Below are positions 14,740-24,367 of a DNA stretch of 35,383 bases, in pieces. The stretch is taken from positions 1-35,383 of the forward strand of contig CAZVFX010000072.1 in assembly GCA_964626565.1 (NCBI GenBank). Direction: 5' to 3'. This DNA is from CAZVFX01 sp964626565 (GTDB lineage: Bacteria; Myxococcota_A; UBA9042; CAIXZC01). The position numbers and the translations under genes are program-made. The notes beneath the pieces were generated by a model. It was not told where the DNA came from, made no database searches, and saw nothing but the letters and a program-made list of their open reading frames with translations. Every line of letters starts with the position of its first letter. Position 1 is the stretch's first letter.

Positions 14740-17700
14740 ATGAACCGAAGATTTGCATTCAGACTGGCGACAGTCTTTTTGGTGGCGGGGCTACTGGCGG
14801 CCTGCGCCGAAGAGCGTCCTCCGGTGGATCGTGTTCAGACGTTCGCTCTTCAGAAGTCGTTGTTCGTCGGCGAGGACCTCTTGTCTCACGATGACAACCC
14901 GGAGTTTTGGACTCAGGTCACCATGGTTGACGTGGGGTTTGGTGCGGCGAGCGAGAGCTTGTTCACAAGCACGGATTCACAGAAGCTGACGCGGATTACG
15001 TGGCAGATAACCGAGGATCTGTTGCTCGCCCGAATGGCATACGAAAGGGTGGAAGGCACCGACGGCAAGGGGGTGGGCAAGAAGACGGACGAAGGGATTA
15101 TCGTGGCCGCGTTCGCCATCGAGAAACACTTCGACATCGTCAAGGACTACAACCCGACGACCGGGGAAGAGTTGAACGTAATCAACGAGAATGACACCGA
15201 CCGGCCGTGGTACGATCGAGAGTATTTCAGGGTTGATTTCTCTAAGAACCAGGCGACCCACGTCTACGATTTCGACACCCTTTCGATGATCGGTGCGTAC
15301 GATGGAATCGAATATGAGCCTCTCTCCTACTATGTCGACGATCCCAATCACAGGGACGCACCTCTATTCGACCTGGAAAACGGCTATTTCGATGTCACGG
15401 TCAAGGCCTTTGCCGAGCCCACCATGGTTGATATCAGCCATTGGGGATGGGGCATCGATGCATTCCCCGCCTGTCTGTTCGAATACGATTTCCTGGGCGG
15501 TTCCTGGCCGGGTGGGAGTTGCAACCCCATCGAACTGACCATGCGCCATTCGTTTCGGCGCGTTGAAGATTTCGACTTCGAGCCCAAGAACTGGGATGGG
15601 CACCGATTCCAGGCCTACGGGGCTTTTTATGTGGAGCGACTGGGGTACAACCGCAACTACGGAATGAGCGACGAGTTGTGGCACCGCTTCCTGACGCACT
15701 ATCGGCTGTGGGAGCGCAGTCACTACTACGATGATCCGGACGCCATGACGGGTCCGGTGGAGTGTTTCACTCCGGAGTCCACCCCCTACGGTGCGGATCC
15801 CCACCGTGACGATGACGGCAACGGCACCGAAGATGAGTGTGAGACGGTAGGGGACGGGTCTCGATGCGACACTTTCCGGCAGCGTTGCACTCTGCCATAC
15901 CAGGACCGGCAGCCCGTCGTGATTCCGTGGTATTATGCGGATGACAGCGACCCCGAGTATTGGGAGCCTACCGAACTGGCCACGCACCAGTGGGATGTTG
16001 CGTTTCGCTCCGCGGTGATCACTGCCAGGTACACGGAATGCAAGCGGACCAACGGCGCCGACTGCGCCGGGCGGTTCCCCGTCTATTTCGGCCAGTCTGA
16101 GGAGAATCAGGATGCTATGGCGCTGGCCTTGGAGGTGGATGACTGCCGCAACGGCCTGGCCTATCCTGAACTCAACGGAAGTGCTGACAAGTGCGCGGAG
16201 CTGGCCGCGGAGATCGGCGCCAAGCGTGGTTACAGCGGCGGTGTGATTGCCCTGGCGCAGATGGATGAGATTCTGGTGTTGTGCCACAGCCCTGTGCTTG
16301 CATCCGATCCGGCTGCATGCGGCACTCCCCGGCTGCCGGAGGGCGTGACTGAAGCGGATTGCCAGGCTGCGGAGACGGAGGCGAAAGGGGTCGAGGAGCC
16401 GGACGCAGATCTGCAGGCGGACCTGGATTCTTGCCGGAGCGCCATCCGGGTCAGAAGGGGGGATCTGAGGTACAACCAGATTATTGTGGTGAAGGAACCT
16501 CAGGATTCGGCTCCATGGGGCATCTACATGGACTCGGAGGACCCGCTTACCGGGATGAAGATCGCCACCAGCGTGAACGTGTGGTCTCACGTTACCGAGC
16601 GCTGGGCGCAGAAGGTGATAGACCAACTCCGATACATCAAAGGTGAGTTGACCACCCAGGACGTCACTGAGGGGCAGTATGTTGACGACTGGGCTCGTGC
16701 GGTTGAGGCGGCCGGCGGCGGTGGCGTCTTCCCGAAGATGACCAAGAGCCAGGTGAACCGGCGTCTGGCCGAGTTCACCACCGGCAAATCGGTGGACTTG
16801 TCGGACAAGATCAAGGAGTTCGCGGCCAGCCATCCGGAAGCTATGGGCAAGTCTCGGCGGCTGGTGCGGGAGTTCAAGAAGGGAGTCAAGGCCTACTATC
16901 GGGCAGCTTCAACCTGGCAGACCACTTATGCGGCCCGCCGGGCCGCAGCCGCAAACACGGAGGTGGAAGCCGCACTCTTGAACCCCATGCTTCAGCAACT
17001 TCACGGCGTGGAGGGGCTGCCTCTCGGCGGGGGCATCATGGAGGTTGTTTCTCCGTTGCGTGGCGGGAATCCTTCAGTGCGCCGCCAGATACGGGATCTG
17101 AAGAAGCACGCCCGGGCAGCGCGGGGCGGGTGCATTCTGGAGGCGGCTCAGGCGCCGATGGACCTCGCATCAATTGCCGATATCCTGGAGTTGAAGTTCG
17201 GTGCTTTCAATCCCGACGACCCCGAGGGGGTGCAGGCGGAGCGCGCGGAGCGCATGCGCCGGCACCTGGCCCGCCGGGTTCACCATGGGGCTATTGTGCA
17301 CGAGATGGGTCACTCCATCGGCCAGCGCCATAATTTCGTCAGTTCCGCGGATGCGTGGAATTATCGCCCGCAGTACTGGCAGCTTCGCACCAGGAATGGG
17401 GCAGTGACGGACTTCTGCGAGAATCTAAGCTCCGACGGTTCCGGTTGCGTGGGACCCCGCTACTTCGACCCGGTGACCACGGAGGAGAAGGAGAACCTGA
17501 TCCAGATGTTCATGCACTCGTCAGTCATGGATTATCCCGGCGAGACCACCCAGGACATGGTGGACCTGGGGCCCTGGGATTTCGCCGCGGCCCGGGTCTT
17601 CTATGGCGACTCAGTCGCAGTCTACTCCGACGCCACCTTCAACGCGGGCACGCCGCGGGGATTCACCGTGCTGGACAAAATGGACGACTTCGGGGGCATT

Positions 17701-19563
17701 CTCGGCATCGCACATTGGCTCGGAGAAGAGGAACTCCACTACTCACAACTCCAGGACAGGTTCGACCTGATCCACGGCTGTAAGGAGGTGAACCCTTATG
17801 ACTACAAGCCGGCCCGCTGGAATGTGGAGGAGGACGGCGAATGGCATCCTGTCTTTGACGGCTTCATCGTCAACGTGGACGGCAAGTACACCCGCTGCAA
17901 ATCCCAGCCCGTGGATTATGTGCAATGGGACACACTGAGGGGACCGACCAAGGAGGAGTACGACGGCTGGAATCTGGCCCTCAGTTCCGTAGATGAGCAG
18001 GGAAGGACCCGGGTGCCGTACGGTTTCGCCACCGATAGCTGGTCCGACCTGGGGAACGTGAGCGTCTACACCAATGACAACGGCGCGGATGCCTACGAGA
18101 TCTTCAACTTCCTGGCGACGCAGCACGAAGTGAATCACATCTTCGACAATTATCGTCGCGGCCGGCAGGAGTTCAGCGTGCGCTCCGCGGCAAACAGTTC
18201 CATGTGGCGCTACAACGAAAAGATGAGGGACGGGGCCAAGGGTCTTGCGCTCATGAAGAACGTGTACGCTGACTGGGCGGTGGAAACTGGCTACGATTTT
18301 GACGAGTTCTGGACCGTGATCGCACCCTACTGGTTCAAGGACAACATCATCGCTTCGGCGCTGGTTTTCGACCATTTCACTCGCATGGCTTCCCGGCCGC
18401 AGGTGGGTCCTCACTATCGAATCGAGGGGGATCCGGTGCTCCGGTCGGCAATTGACCCCATCGGCGACCCGACCGGGACGGTGGTTTCCATCCCCAACGG
18501 TGCGACCGGGAAGTTCGGCAATGTGTCGGCCGCGGGCCGGCCTATGGAGAATCGGTACGCCGACGACCAGGGTGAGTTCGGCTTCGACATGATCGTTAAT
18601 GCCGGCGCTTACTACGACAAGATAAACTCTGCGATGCTGCTCACGGAGTCGGTAGACAACTTCATCAGCGATACTCGGCAGGATTTCGTCGAGAAGCGGT
18701 ACCGAGCCGTGTCGGTTGCGGAACTGTTCCCGGATGGGTTCAGGCGGTTCCTGGGGAACATGCTGACCGGGGACGATTTCAAGAAGGCCCCTCGCATTGC
18801 AGCCGAAACCGGCGGGCATCCGCTGCTGGATGAAAACGGATATCCGCAGTTTGGGCTGGGGTGGACCACCTGGTGGGGGGAGGAGCCGACGTTCTGCTTC
18901 CCGGGGCAAGGCACCACCGTTTGCTCGGTGTACGGCGATCACGAGTACGAACTCGGTTCCGAGGAGTTCAGTCATCTCGCTGCGCTTGACCCTGAGGTGG
19001 GTTGGGAAGAGCAGAAGTTCTTCATCGCCTACACCTTGCTCTACCTGCCGGAGAACCAGCAGCAGTGGTGGATCGATCAGTTGCGAATGTGGGAGATGGG
19101 GGTGGATTCCGACCCGGGCTTTGACAACCGGATCGAGTTCCACTATCCAAACGGCAAGGTCTATGTGGCCAAGACGTTCGGCACCGAGCAGCTTATGGGC
19201 AGGACCGTGCAGAAAGGTATCGCCGCCCGGGTGCTGCAGTACGCCAATGAGCTTCTCTACGAAGCCTACGAAGTGGAGGAGGGCCCCGACCTGGACGATG
19301 ACGGGGAAGCGGACTGGTACTACCCTGTCTTCAACGCGGAAACCGGCGAGCCTATCGTCAGGTACGATCCGTTTATCGAGGGGGAGCACATTTACCCCGA
19401 AGAGTGGCCCCAGTGCGATGATTATGACAACACCGGGTGCACTTGTACCGACAACCGGGCTTGTGTGCGGCTGAAGCACTATGTAGAGGTGCCCTTCTTC
19501 CTGCGTCAGACGCTGGATGCCTACGGTCTATGGGACTTCCAGCCCGACGGAATCTGGGATTAG
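14740..19563 (+). CDS. Large metzincin-type zinc metalloprotease lipoprotein
   Basis: This 1607-residue lipoprotein has lipobox LLAAC (anchor C22). The extended zinc motif HEMGHSIGQRH spans H854-H864, with ligands H854, H858, H864 and catalytic E855. Met-turn SVMDY with M930 follows, which places it among the metzincins. The layout resembles bacterial zinc-dependent metalloproteases carrying DUF5117/DUF4953-type regions, but it is much longer. Residues 23-640 form a long N-terminal region with paired Cys and acidic loops. A helical stretch rich in Lys/Arg/Ala (about 640-760) may be a pro-segment or coiled coil. After the catalytic core a 600-residue C-terminal region ends in an Asp-rich D-x-DDDGEAD loop and a Cys cluster (CDDYDNTGCTCTDNRAC). 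Start ATG 14740 follows GGGAGGG. Role: degradation of external or envelope protein; substrate unknown. Confidence 0.9.
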   Translation: MNRRFAFRLATVFLVAGLLAACAEERPPVDRVQTFALQKSLFVGEDLLSHDDNPEFWTQVTMVDVGFGAASESLFTSTDSQKLTRITWQITEDLLLARMAYERVEGTDGKGVGKKTDEGIIVAAFAIEKHFDIVKDYNPTTGEELNVINENDTDRPWYDREYFRVDFSKNQATHVYDFDTLSMIGAYDGIEYEPLSYYVDDPNHRDAPLFDLENGYFDVTVKAFAEPTMVDISHWGWGIDAFPACLFEYDFLGGSWPGGSCNPIELTMRHSFRRVEDFDFEPKNWDGHRFQAYGAFYVERLGYNRNYGMSDELWHRFLTHYRLWERSHYYDDPDAMTGPVECFTPESTPYGADPHRDDDGNGTEDECETVGDGSRCDTFRQRCTLPYQDRQPVVIPWYYADDSDPEYWEPTELATHQWDVAFRSAVITARYTECKRTNGADCAGRFPVYFGQSEENQDAMALALEVDDCRNGLAYPELNGSADKCAELAAEIGAKRGYSGGVIALAQMDEILVLCHSPVLASDPAACGTPRLPEGVTEADCQAAETEAKGVEEPDADLQADLDSCRSAIRVRRGDLRYNQIIVVKEPQDSAPWGIYMDSEDPLTGMKIATSVNVWSHVTERWAQKVIDQLRYIKGELTTQDVTEGQYVDDWARAVEAAGGGGVFPKMTKSQVNRRLAEFTTGKSVDLSDKIKEFAASHPEAMGKSRRLVREFKKGVKAYYRAASTWQTTYAARRAAAANTEVEAALLNPMLQQLHGVEGLPLGGGIMEVVSPLRGGNPSVRRQIRDLKKHARAARGGCILEAAQAPMDLASIADILELKFGAFNPDDPEGVQAERAERMRRHLARRVHHGAIVHEMGHSIGQRHNFVSSADAWNYRPQYWQLRTRNGAVTDFCENLSSDGSGCVGPRYFDPVTTEEKENLIQMFMHSSVMDYPGETTQDMVDLGPWDFAAARVFYGDSVAVYSDATFNAGTPRGFTVLDKMDDFGGILGIAHWLGEEELHYSQLQDRFDLIHGCKEVNPYDYKPARWNVEEDGEWHPVFDGFIVNVDGKYTRCKSQPVDYVQWDTLRGPTKEEYDGWNLALSSVDEQGRTRVPYGFATDSWSDLGNVSVYTNDNGADAYEIFNFLATQHEVNHIFDNYRRGRQEFSVRSAANSSMWRYNEKMRDGAKGLALMKNVYADWAVETGYDFDEFWTVIAPYWFKDNIIASALVFDHFTRMASRPQVGPHYRIEGDPVLRSAIDPIGDPTGTVVSIPNGATGKFGNVSAAGRPMENRYADDQGEFGFDMIVNAGAYYDKINSAMLLTESVDNFISDTRQDFVEKRYRAVSVAELFPDGFRRFLGNMLTGDDFKKAPRIAAETGGHPLLDENGYPQFGLGWTTWWGEEPTFCFPGQGTTVCSVYGDHEYELGSEEFSHLAALDPEVGWEEQKFFIAYTLLYLPENQQQWWIDQLRMWEMGVDSDPGFDNRIEFHYPNGKVYVAKTFGTEQLMGRTVQKGIAARVLQYANELLYEAYEVEEGPDLDDDGEADWYYPVFNAETGEPIVRYDPFIEGEHIYPEEWPQCDDYDNTGCTCTDNRACVRLKHYVEVPFFLRQTLDAYGLWDFQPDGIWD

Positions 19564-19585
19564 CTCAAGAGTCTTCCGAAAAAAC

Positions 19586-19613
19586 TTCAACGACCCATCT
19601 TAGTCAGTACAAT
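19586..19613 (+). promoter_or_regulatory. Candidate promoter for the Cys-rich Kazal lipoprotein
   Basis: A strong -10, TACAAT (19608-19613), lies 42 bases before the ATG. The best -35 is TTCAAC (19586-19591) at 16 bases and is weak. The gene may also be read through from the protease, 91 bases upstream. Confidence 0.45.
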
Positions 19614-19654
19614 TGTTAAGGGATGTGGGAGTGAACGATAAGGGAGGTTTGGAC

Positions 19655-21964
19655 ATGTGGAAAAGACAGTTGGCGTTGGCACTGGCGGCGGGAGTTGCAG
19701 CCTGGTTTTCAGGTTGTGATTTCTCCGTCGACGAGCCCAACGGTAAGTGCGCTGGAGATTCCGACTGCGAAGCGGGCTTCTGCGACGAGGATTCCGGCGC
19801 TTGCGTGGACTGCCTTTGGGACGGACACTGCGATGAAGCGTACTGTCTTCTCGAGCAAAATGTCTGCGTCGAGTGCTTTGAGGAATCCCATTGCTCGACG
19901 GGGCTTTGCGATCCGCAAAACAACGCGTGCGTCGGTTGTCTGGAGGACGCCGATTGTGACAGTGGCAAGTGCGATCCGGCGGCCCAGGCGTGTATGGGGT
20001 CCGACTGCGATAATGACGGTCAGTGCAACGACGACAATCCGTGCACGGAAGATGGGTGCAGCGATGGGTTCTGCGTCAATACCGCGCTGGTGGACGGAGA
20101 GCCTTGCAGTGACGGGGAGTATTGCACTTCCGGAGATCACTGCGAAGAAGGGGAATGCGTTCATGAAGAAATGGACCCAACCTGCGTGGATGCTGACGCG
20201 GACGGCTTCAATGCCGTGGACGATTGCAACGACGAGGATCCGGACGTTCATCCCGGCGCAGAAGAGGTGTGCGACGAAATTGACAACAATTGCGACGACC
20301 AGGTGGACGAGGGGTGCGAAGAGCCGCCGGGCTGCGTGGATGAAGGGGGTTCCGTGGCCGTGGTGCCGGAGGCCCCGGAATGTTGCGAGGGGCTTGGACT
20401 GATTCCCTGCGACGCCCCCGGGGACGACGGCCAGTGCATGGCGTGCGACGGCTCCTCCTTCTGCACCTTCTGCGGGGACGGGGAGTGCAACGAGCCGGAG
20501 AATGAATGCAACTGCCCTGACGACTGCCAGGAAGAGCCGCCCCCCGATTGCTTCGAAGAAGGTGAGAGTTTCGTCGACTTCGAATACGAGGACAAATGCT
20601 GTCCCGGACTCACCCCGGTCAGCGACTGTATCCTGGAGCCGGACGGTTCATGCTCATGTCCCAAGTGCCCTTGCTACGTGTGCACCTACTGCGGTGACGG
20701 AGAGTGCGGGCTGGGGGAAACGGAGTGTACCTGCCCGGAGGACTGCGGCGAACCCGCGGAGTGTGTCTTTGATAAGGACTGTGACGATTTGGAGGAGTGC
20801 ACCCTGGACCTTTGCATTGACGGCCAGTGCAAGTACGAGGAGTTGCCCGACTGCATTGGTGACTACTGCTGGGACGACGGGATGTGCCCGGACGGTTACT
20901 ACTGCCAGTACCCTGACGGGGGATGCTGGGCCGAGACAGGTGCCTGCTCGATGATCCCGGAAGCGTGCATCCAACTCTACGACCCGGTTTGTGGATGCGA
21001 CGGCGTAACCTATGGCAACTACTGTGATATGCAGGCGGAGTCCCAGTCCATGGCGCACGAAGGAGAGTGTCAAACCGAGTGCGTCAAAGAGGGAGAGATG
21101 GGCAGCGGATTTGTTCCCGGTCCGCCGATGGAGTGCTGCGAGGGGTTGTCCGCCATCGCAGTCGCCGAGTGGGACCCCGCCGGCATGTGCATGATTGCGT
21201 CGGACGTGTTTATCTGCGCGGCGTGCGGCAACGGGTTCTGCGAGGAAGAGTGGGAGAATCCGTGCAACTGCCCTATGGACTGTGAGGAAAACCAGGAGTG
21301 CCTGGGCGAGGGGGAGATGGGCAGCGGCATGCTTCCCGGAGGGCCGCAATGCTGCCCCGGGTTGGCCACCATCGGGGTCGAAGAGTACGACCCTGAGACC
21401 GGCATGTGCATGATGATGATGGACGTCTTTCTCTGCTCCCTGTGCGGCAATGGGAGTTGTGAGGAGGGCTGGGAGAATCTGTGTAACTGTCCAGCCGACT
21501 GCGACAGCGAAGTCCCGGAACCCGTGAGTCTCTGTTCCGATACGGGAGGGCAGTGGACCAACTGTGGTTCCGGGTGCGGGCCTTGGAGCTGTGGAACTCC
21601 GATCCCCTGGATATGCCCTGCAGTGTGCATTCCCCAGTGCTCTTGCCCGGGCAAGGCGCCGGGCTGGGACCCGGTTCTTGGCTGCGTGGAGTGCTCCTGC
21701 GGCGACTGGCAGGGAACGTACAAATGGGCCTTGGACGAGGTGACCCAGTGTAACACAGCCGCGGACTGTGCGGAGCTTCCCGGGACGAGCTGCGGATGCA
21801 CCAACAACCTGGTAGTCAATTCCGACACTGACTTGACCTACTTCTGGATGGTTGCGGACATGATGGGGGAGGCAGGTTGTTCCCCGTTTGTCAGCACCTG
21901 CGATTGCCCGGCTGCTGACGGATTCCTGTGTGCCGCCGGTCACTGTGCCTGGAACTACCTGTAG
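19655..21964 (+). CDS. Cys-rich lipoprotein with four CGxGxC modules and a Kazal-like domain
   Basis: This 769-residue lipoprotein starts at ATG 19655, 8 bases after GGGAGGT; lipobox WFSGC gives anchor C21, followed by Asp. Parts in order: four short DC-x-x-G-x-C repeats of about 20 residues (33-115); one MopE-type motif EVCDEIDNNCDDQVDEG (about 205-221); four 65-68-residue modules (227-291, 299-364, 476-543, 549-616), each starting C-x-x-EG and ending CGxGxC-x-E-x-x-x-x-C-x-CPxDC; between modules two and three a Kazal-like region (about 430-473) with YDPVCGCDGVTYGNYC; and a Cys-rich C-terminus. Kazal domains inhibit serine proteases. Nearly all Cys are spaced as disulphide pairs, so the protein must fold outside the cytoplasm. 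It follows the metalloprotease on the same strand. Real function unknown. Confidence 0.88.
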   Translation: MWKRQLALALAAGVAAWFSGCDFSVDEPNGKCAGDSDCEAGFCDEDSGACVDCLWDGHCDEAYCLLEQNVCVECFEESHCSTGLCDPQNNACVGCLEDADCDSGKCDPAAQACMGSDCDNDGQCNDDNPCTEDGCSDGFCVNTALVDGEPCSDGEYCTSGDHCEEGECVHEEMDPTCVDADADGFNAVDDCNDEDPDVHPGAEEVCDEIDNNCDDQVDEGCEEPPGCVDEGGSVAVVPEAPECCEGLGLIPCDAPGDDGQCMACDGSSFCTFCGDGECNEPENECNCPDDCQEEPPPDCFEEGESFVDFEYEDKCCPGLTPVSDCILEPDGSCSCPKCPCYVCTYCGDGECGLGETECTCPEDCGEPAECVFDKDCDDLEECTLDLCIDGQCKYEELPDCIGDYCWDDGMCPDGYYCQYPDGGCWAETGACSMIPEACIQLYDPVCGCDGVTYGNYCDMQAESQSMAHEGECQTECVKEGEMGSGFVPGPPMECCEGLSAIAVAEWDPAGMCMIASDVFICAACGNGFCEEEWENPCNCPMDCEENQECLGEGEMGSGMLPGGPQCCPGLATIGVEEYDPETGMCMMMMDVFLCSLCGNGSCEEGWENLCNCPADCDSEVPEPVSLCSDTGGQWTNCGSGCGPWSCGTPIPWICPAVCIPQCSCPGKAPGWDPVLGCVECSCGDWQGTYKWALDEVTQCNTAADCAELPGTSCGCTNNLVVNSDTDLTYFWMVADMMGEAGCSPFVSTCDCPAADGFLCAAGHCAWNYL

Positions 21965-22002
21965 CCCCTCGCCGCCAGTCTTTCACCCTCCGCTCTTTCC
22001 TT

Positions 22003-22032
22003 TTGACCCGGGCCTAGCCGAAGTGCTAGTCT
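22003..22032 (+). promoter_or_regulatory. Candidate promoter for the hybrid histidine kinase
   Basis: TTGACC (22003-22008) and TAGTCT (22027-22032) are 18 bases apart, about 50 bases before the TTG start. The -35 is good, the -10 moderate. Confidence 0.45.
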
Positions 22033-22083
22033 GTTTGGGTACCACCGGAGTTTTTAGCAACGTCAACGGAAAGGCGCATCGAA

Positions 22084-24345
22084 TTGAGCGTCAATAGACG
22101 ACTACTCCTGGCCCTGCTCCTGATCCTGCTCTTTCCTCTGCTGTTGACTCACGCGGTCCTCTACTTCTCAGGGGCCGCGGTTTTAACGGAGCGCGTCCTC
22201 AACCAATTGGAATCGGTGGCATCCATTCAGCACCATCGTGTTGAAGCCCGGGTGGCCCAGAATCTTGAGCGATTGGCGTTGGTGGCCAACCGCACTCAGT
22301 TGCGACTGAGTCTGGCCTCCTTCCGGCTGGACCATGATGAGCGGTACCAGGTGAGGATGAACAGAGTCCTGGATGACGCGTTGGAAGCAATCGAAGATTT
22401 TGAGACAATCTCGGTTCTCGACCGGTCCGGGAGGGTTGCAGCGTCCACGGACCGCCAACTGCAGGGAAGAGACTTTTCTCAGATGCCTTGTTTCCGGGAA
22501 GGGAAGAAAAGAAACCGGGTAGACCTCTTCCACCGTGATCAGGGTGGGCATTTGTCGTTACACATGGCCGGTCCCTTGAAACTGCGGCACGTTTTGATCG
22601 GAGTAATCGTTATTCGGTCGAGCGCCCGGGATATCGTGGCGCCAGTGGATGACTACTCCGGGTTGGGAAAAACAGGAGAGACGGTCCTGGCGACAAGAAC
22701 CGAAAACGGGGACGCTCTGTTCCTGGTGCCCACCCGGTTTGACCGGGACGCGGCGCTGCTCCGCCGGGTTTCGAAGCGCAACAGCACCGCTCCGATTATG
22801 GCGGCTTTGGCAGGCCGGGAGCAGCCGATGTCGGGAGTTCTCGACTACCGCGGCCAACGTGTGCTTTGCGTTACGCGCAACATCGAGGAAACGGGGTGGG
22901 GCCTGGTGGTGAAGATGGACGAGGCTGAAGCCCGAGCCCCACTGGCGCCGATGCGCACGATGCTGGTTGTCGTGTTCGCTCTGTCCAGTCTGGTTGTGGC
23001 GGTGGTCGCGGTCTGGCTTGCCAGGTCTATCACTCTGCCGTTGTCCAGGCTCACGGTCGCGGCCGGCAAGATTGGGGCGAGAGATCTCGCCGCCACAGTA
23101 GAAGCCACATCGGCTGACGAGGTTGGCGAACTGGCTCGCACACTCGATGCCGCTCGCGCCTCCCTAAAAGTGGAAATGGACGACCGGCGCAAAGCGGAAG
23201 AGCAGTTGCGCCTTGCCCAGAAGATGGAAGCCGTGGGCCGACTCGCTGGTGGCGTGGCCCACGATTTCAACAACCTCCTGACCGTCATAGCCGGGTACGC
23301 GGACATTCTCCTCGAGCGACTCGACGCGGACGACCCGTTGTATTCAAAGGCCGCGGCCATTGCTGAATCGGGTGATAAAGCCGCGCTTCTCGTGGAGCAG
23401 CTTCTCGCCTTCAGTCGTCGGCAGGAGATCCGCTCCCGTCCGGTGAGCCTCAATGATGTAGTGGTGGGAATGGAGAGCATGTTGCACCGGATCATCGGCG
23501 AAGATGTCTTGCTTCGCACCGAGTTGGACCCCGACCTCGGTTTGCTGGAGGCAGACCCCATCCAATTGGATCAGATCATCATGAATCTGGCCATTAACGC
23601 CAGGGACGCCATGCCCTCGGGAGGGACGCTGACGTTGGCAACGGAGAACTTCGAACCCGAAGAAGCTTACCGCCGGCAGCACGCCGATGTGTCCGTCTCC
23701 CGCTACGTCGGGTTGGTGGTGACCGACTCCGGCAGTGGCATGGAGCCCGACACACAGGCCAGAGCATTCGAACCGTTCTTCACGACGAAAGCTCCCGGTG
23801 AAGGCACCGGCCTCGGGCTTTCCACCCTGTACGGAATTGTCACCCAGGGTGGTGGCCATGTCACCGTCAACAGCACGCCCGGGCAGGGGACCACTTTCAG
23901 AGTCTACTTTCCTCGGTTTGGCGAAGAGATTGGAGAGTCTACGGACGAGGACCTGCTCCAGGGGCCGACCCGCGGAAAGGAAACGGTGGTCGTGGTGGAG
24001 GACGAGGACAGCGTGAGGGAGTACATTTGTGAAGCTTTGGATGACCTGGGTTACCATGTGCGCGATTTTGGCAGAGCACAGGAGGCCTTCGATTTCTGTG
24101 TCCGGGAGACTGCCGGAGTTGATCTGGTCTTGACCGACGTCATTATGCCTGAAATGGGCGGGCGCGAACTTGCCGAACGTCTCGGTGGGGAACGACCGGA
24201 TCTGAAAGTGTTGTACATGTCCGGTTACACCACCGAGAGATTTGCTGAGGACGATGGTTTGGAGGAGTCAACCTTCTTCATCCAGAAGCCGTTCACGCCC
24301 TCCGCACTTGGTCGCAAGATCCGGGAACTGCTGGATGACGAATAG
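22084..24345 (+). CDS. Hybrid sensor histidine kinase with Cache-like sensor and receiver domain
   Basis: This 753-residue inner-membrane kinase has TM1 (5-27), an extracytoplasmic sensor (about 28-288) laid out like a double Cache domain, TM2 (about 293-314), HAMP (about 315-368), HisKA with phospho-acceptor H393 in GVAHDFNNLL, HATPase_c with N-box IIMNLAINARD, DSGSGM and GEGTGLGLS, and a receiver domain (about 632-753) with phospho-acceptor D685 in LTDVIMPEMGG and the conserved FIQKPF lysine. All catalytic motifs are intact. The start is TTG 22084; GGAAAGG lies 9 bases upstream and no ATG or GTG competes before TM1. No separate response regulator, phosphotransfer protein or DNA-binding output gene is next to it, so its output partner is elsewhere. 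It is flanked by unrelated genes. Confidence 0.95.
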   Translation: MSVNRRLLLALLLILLFPLLLTHAVLYFSGAAVLTERVLNQLESVASIQHHRVEARVAQNLERLALVANRTQLRLSLASFRLDHDERYQVRMNRVLDDALEAIEDFETISVLDRSGRVAASTDRQLQGRDFSQMPCFREGKKRNRVDLFHRDQGGHLSLHMAGPLKLRHVLIGVIVIRSSARDIVAPVDDYSGLGKTGETVLATRTENGDALFLVPTRFDRDAALLRRVSKRNSTAPIMAALAGREQPMSGVLDYRGQRVLCVTRNIEETGWGLVVKMDEAEARAPLAPMRTMLVVVFALSSLVVAVVAVWLARSITLPLSRLTVAAGKIGARDLAATVEATSADEVGELARTLDAARASLKVEMDDRRKAEEQLRLAQKMEAVGRLAGGVAHDFNNLLTVIAGYADILLERLDADDPLYSKAAAIAESGDKAALLVEQLLAFSRRQEIRSRPVSLNDVVVGMESMLHRIIGEDVLLRTELDPDLGLLEADPIQLDQIIMNLAINARDAMPSGGTLTLATENFEPEEAYRRQHADVSVSRYVGLVVTDSGSGMEPDTQARAFEPFFTTKAPGEGTGLGLSTLYGIVTQGGGHVTVNSTPGQGTTFRVYFPRFGEEIGESTDEDLLQGPTRGKETVVVVEDEDSVREYICEALDDLGYHVRDFGRAQEAFDFCVRETAGVDLVLTDVIMPEMGGRELAERLGGERPDLKVLYMSGYTTERFAEDDGLEESTFFIQKPFTPSALGRKIRELLDDE

Positions 24346-24367
24346 CCCGGCCGGCCGCGGCTGGTAG

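Noticed and set aside
15364..16833. Long open frame on the minus strand opposite the metalloprotease (also 17743-19479 minus)
   Set aside because: It lies wholly inside a well-supported gene with catalytic motifs, has no ribosome binding site, and reads as the complement of GC-rich codons.
20654..21943. Long minus-strand open frame opposite the Kazal lipoprotein
   Set aside because: A mirror of the Cys-rich coding repeats, without ribosome binding site or recognisable domain.
24346..24367. GC-rich palindromic stretch (CGGCCGGCCG) between convergent stops considered as a terminator
   Set aside because: No T-tract on either side and the hairpin would have almost no loop.
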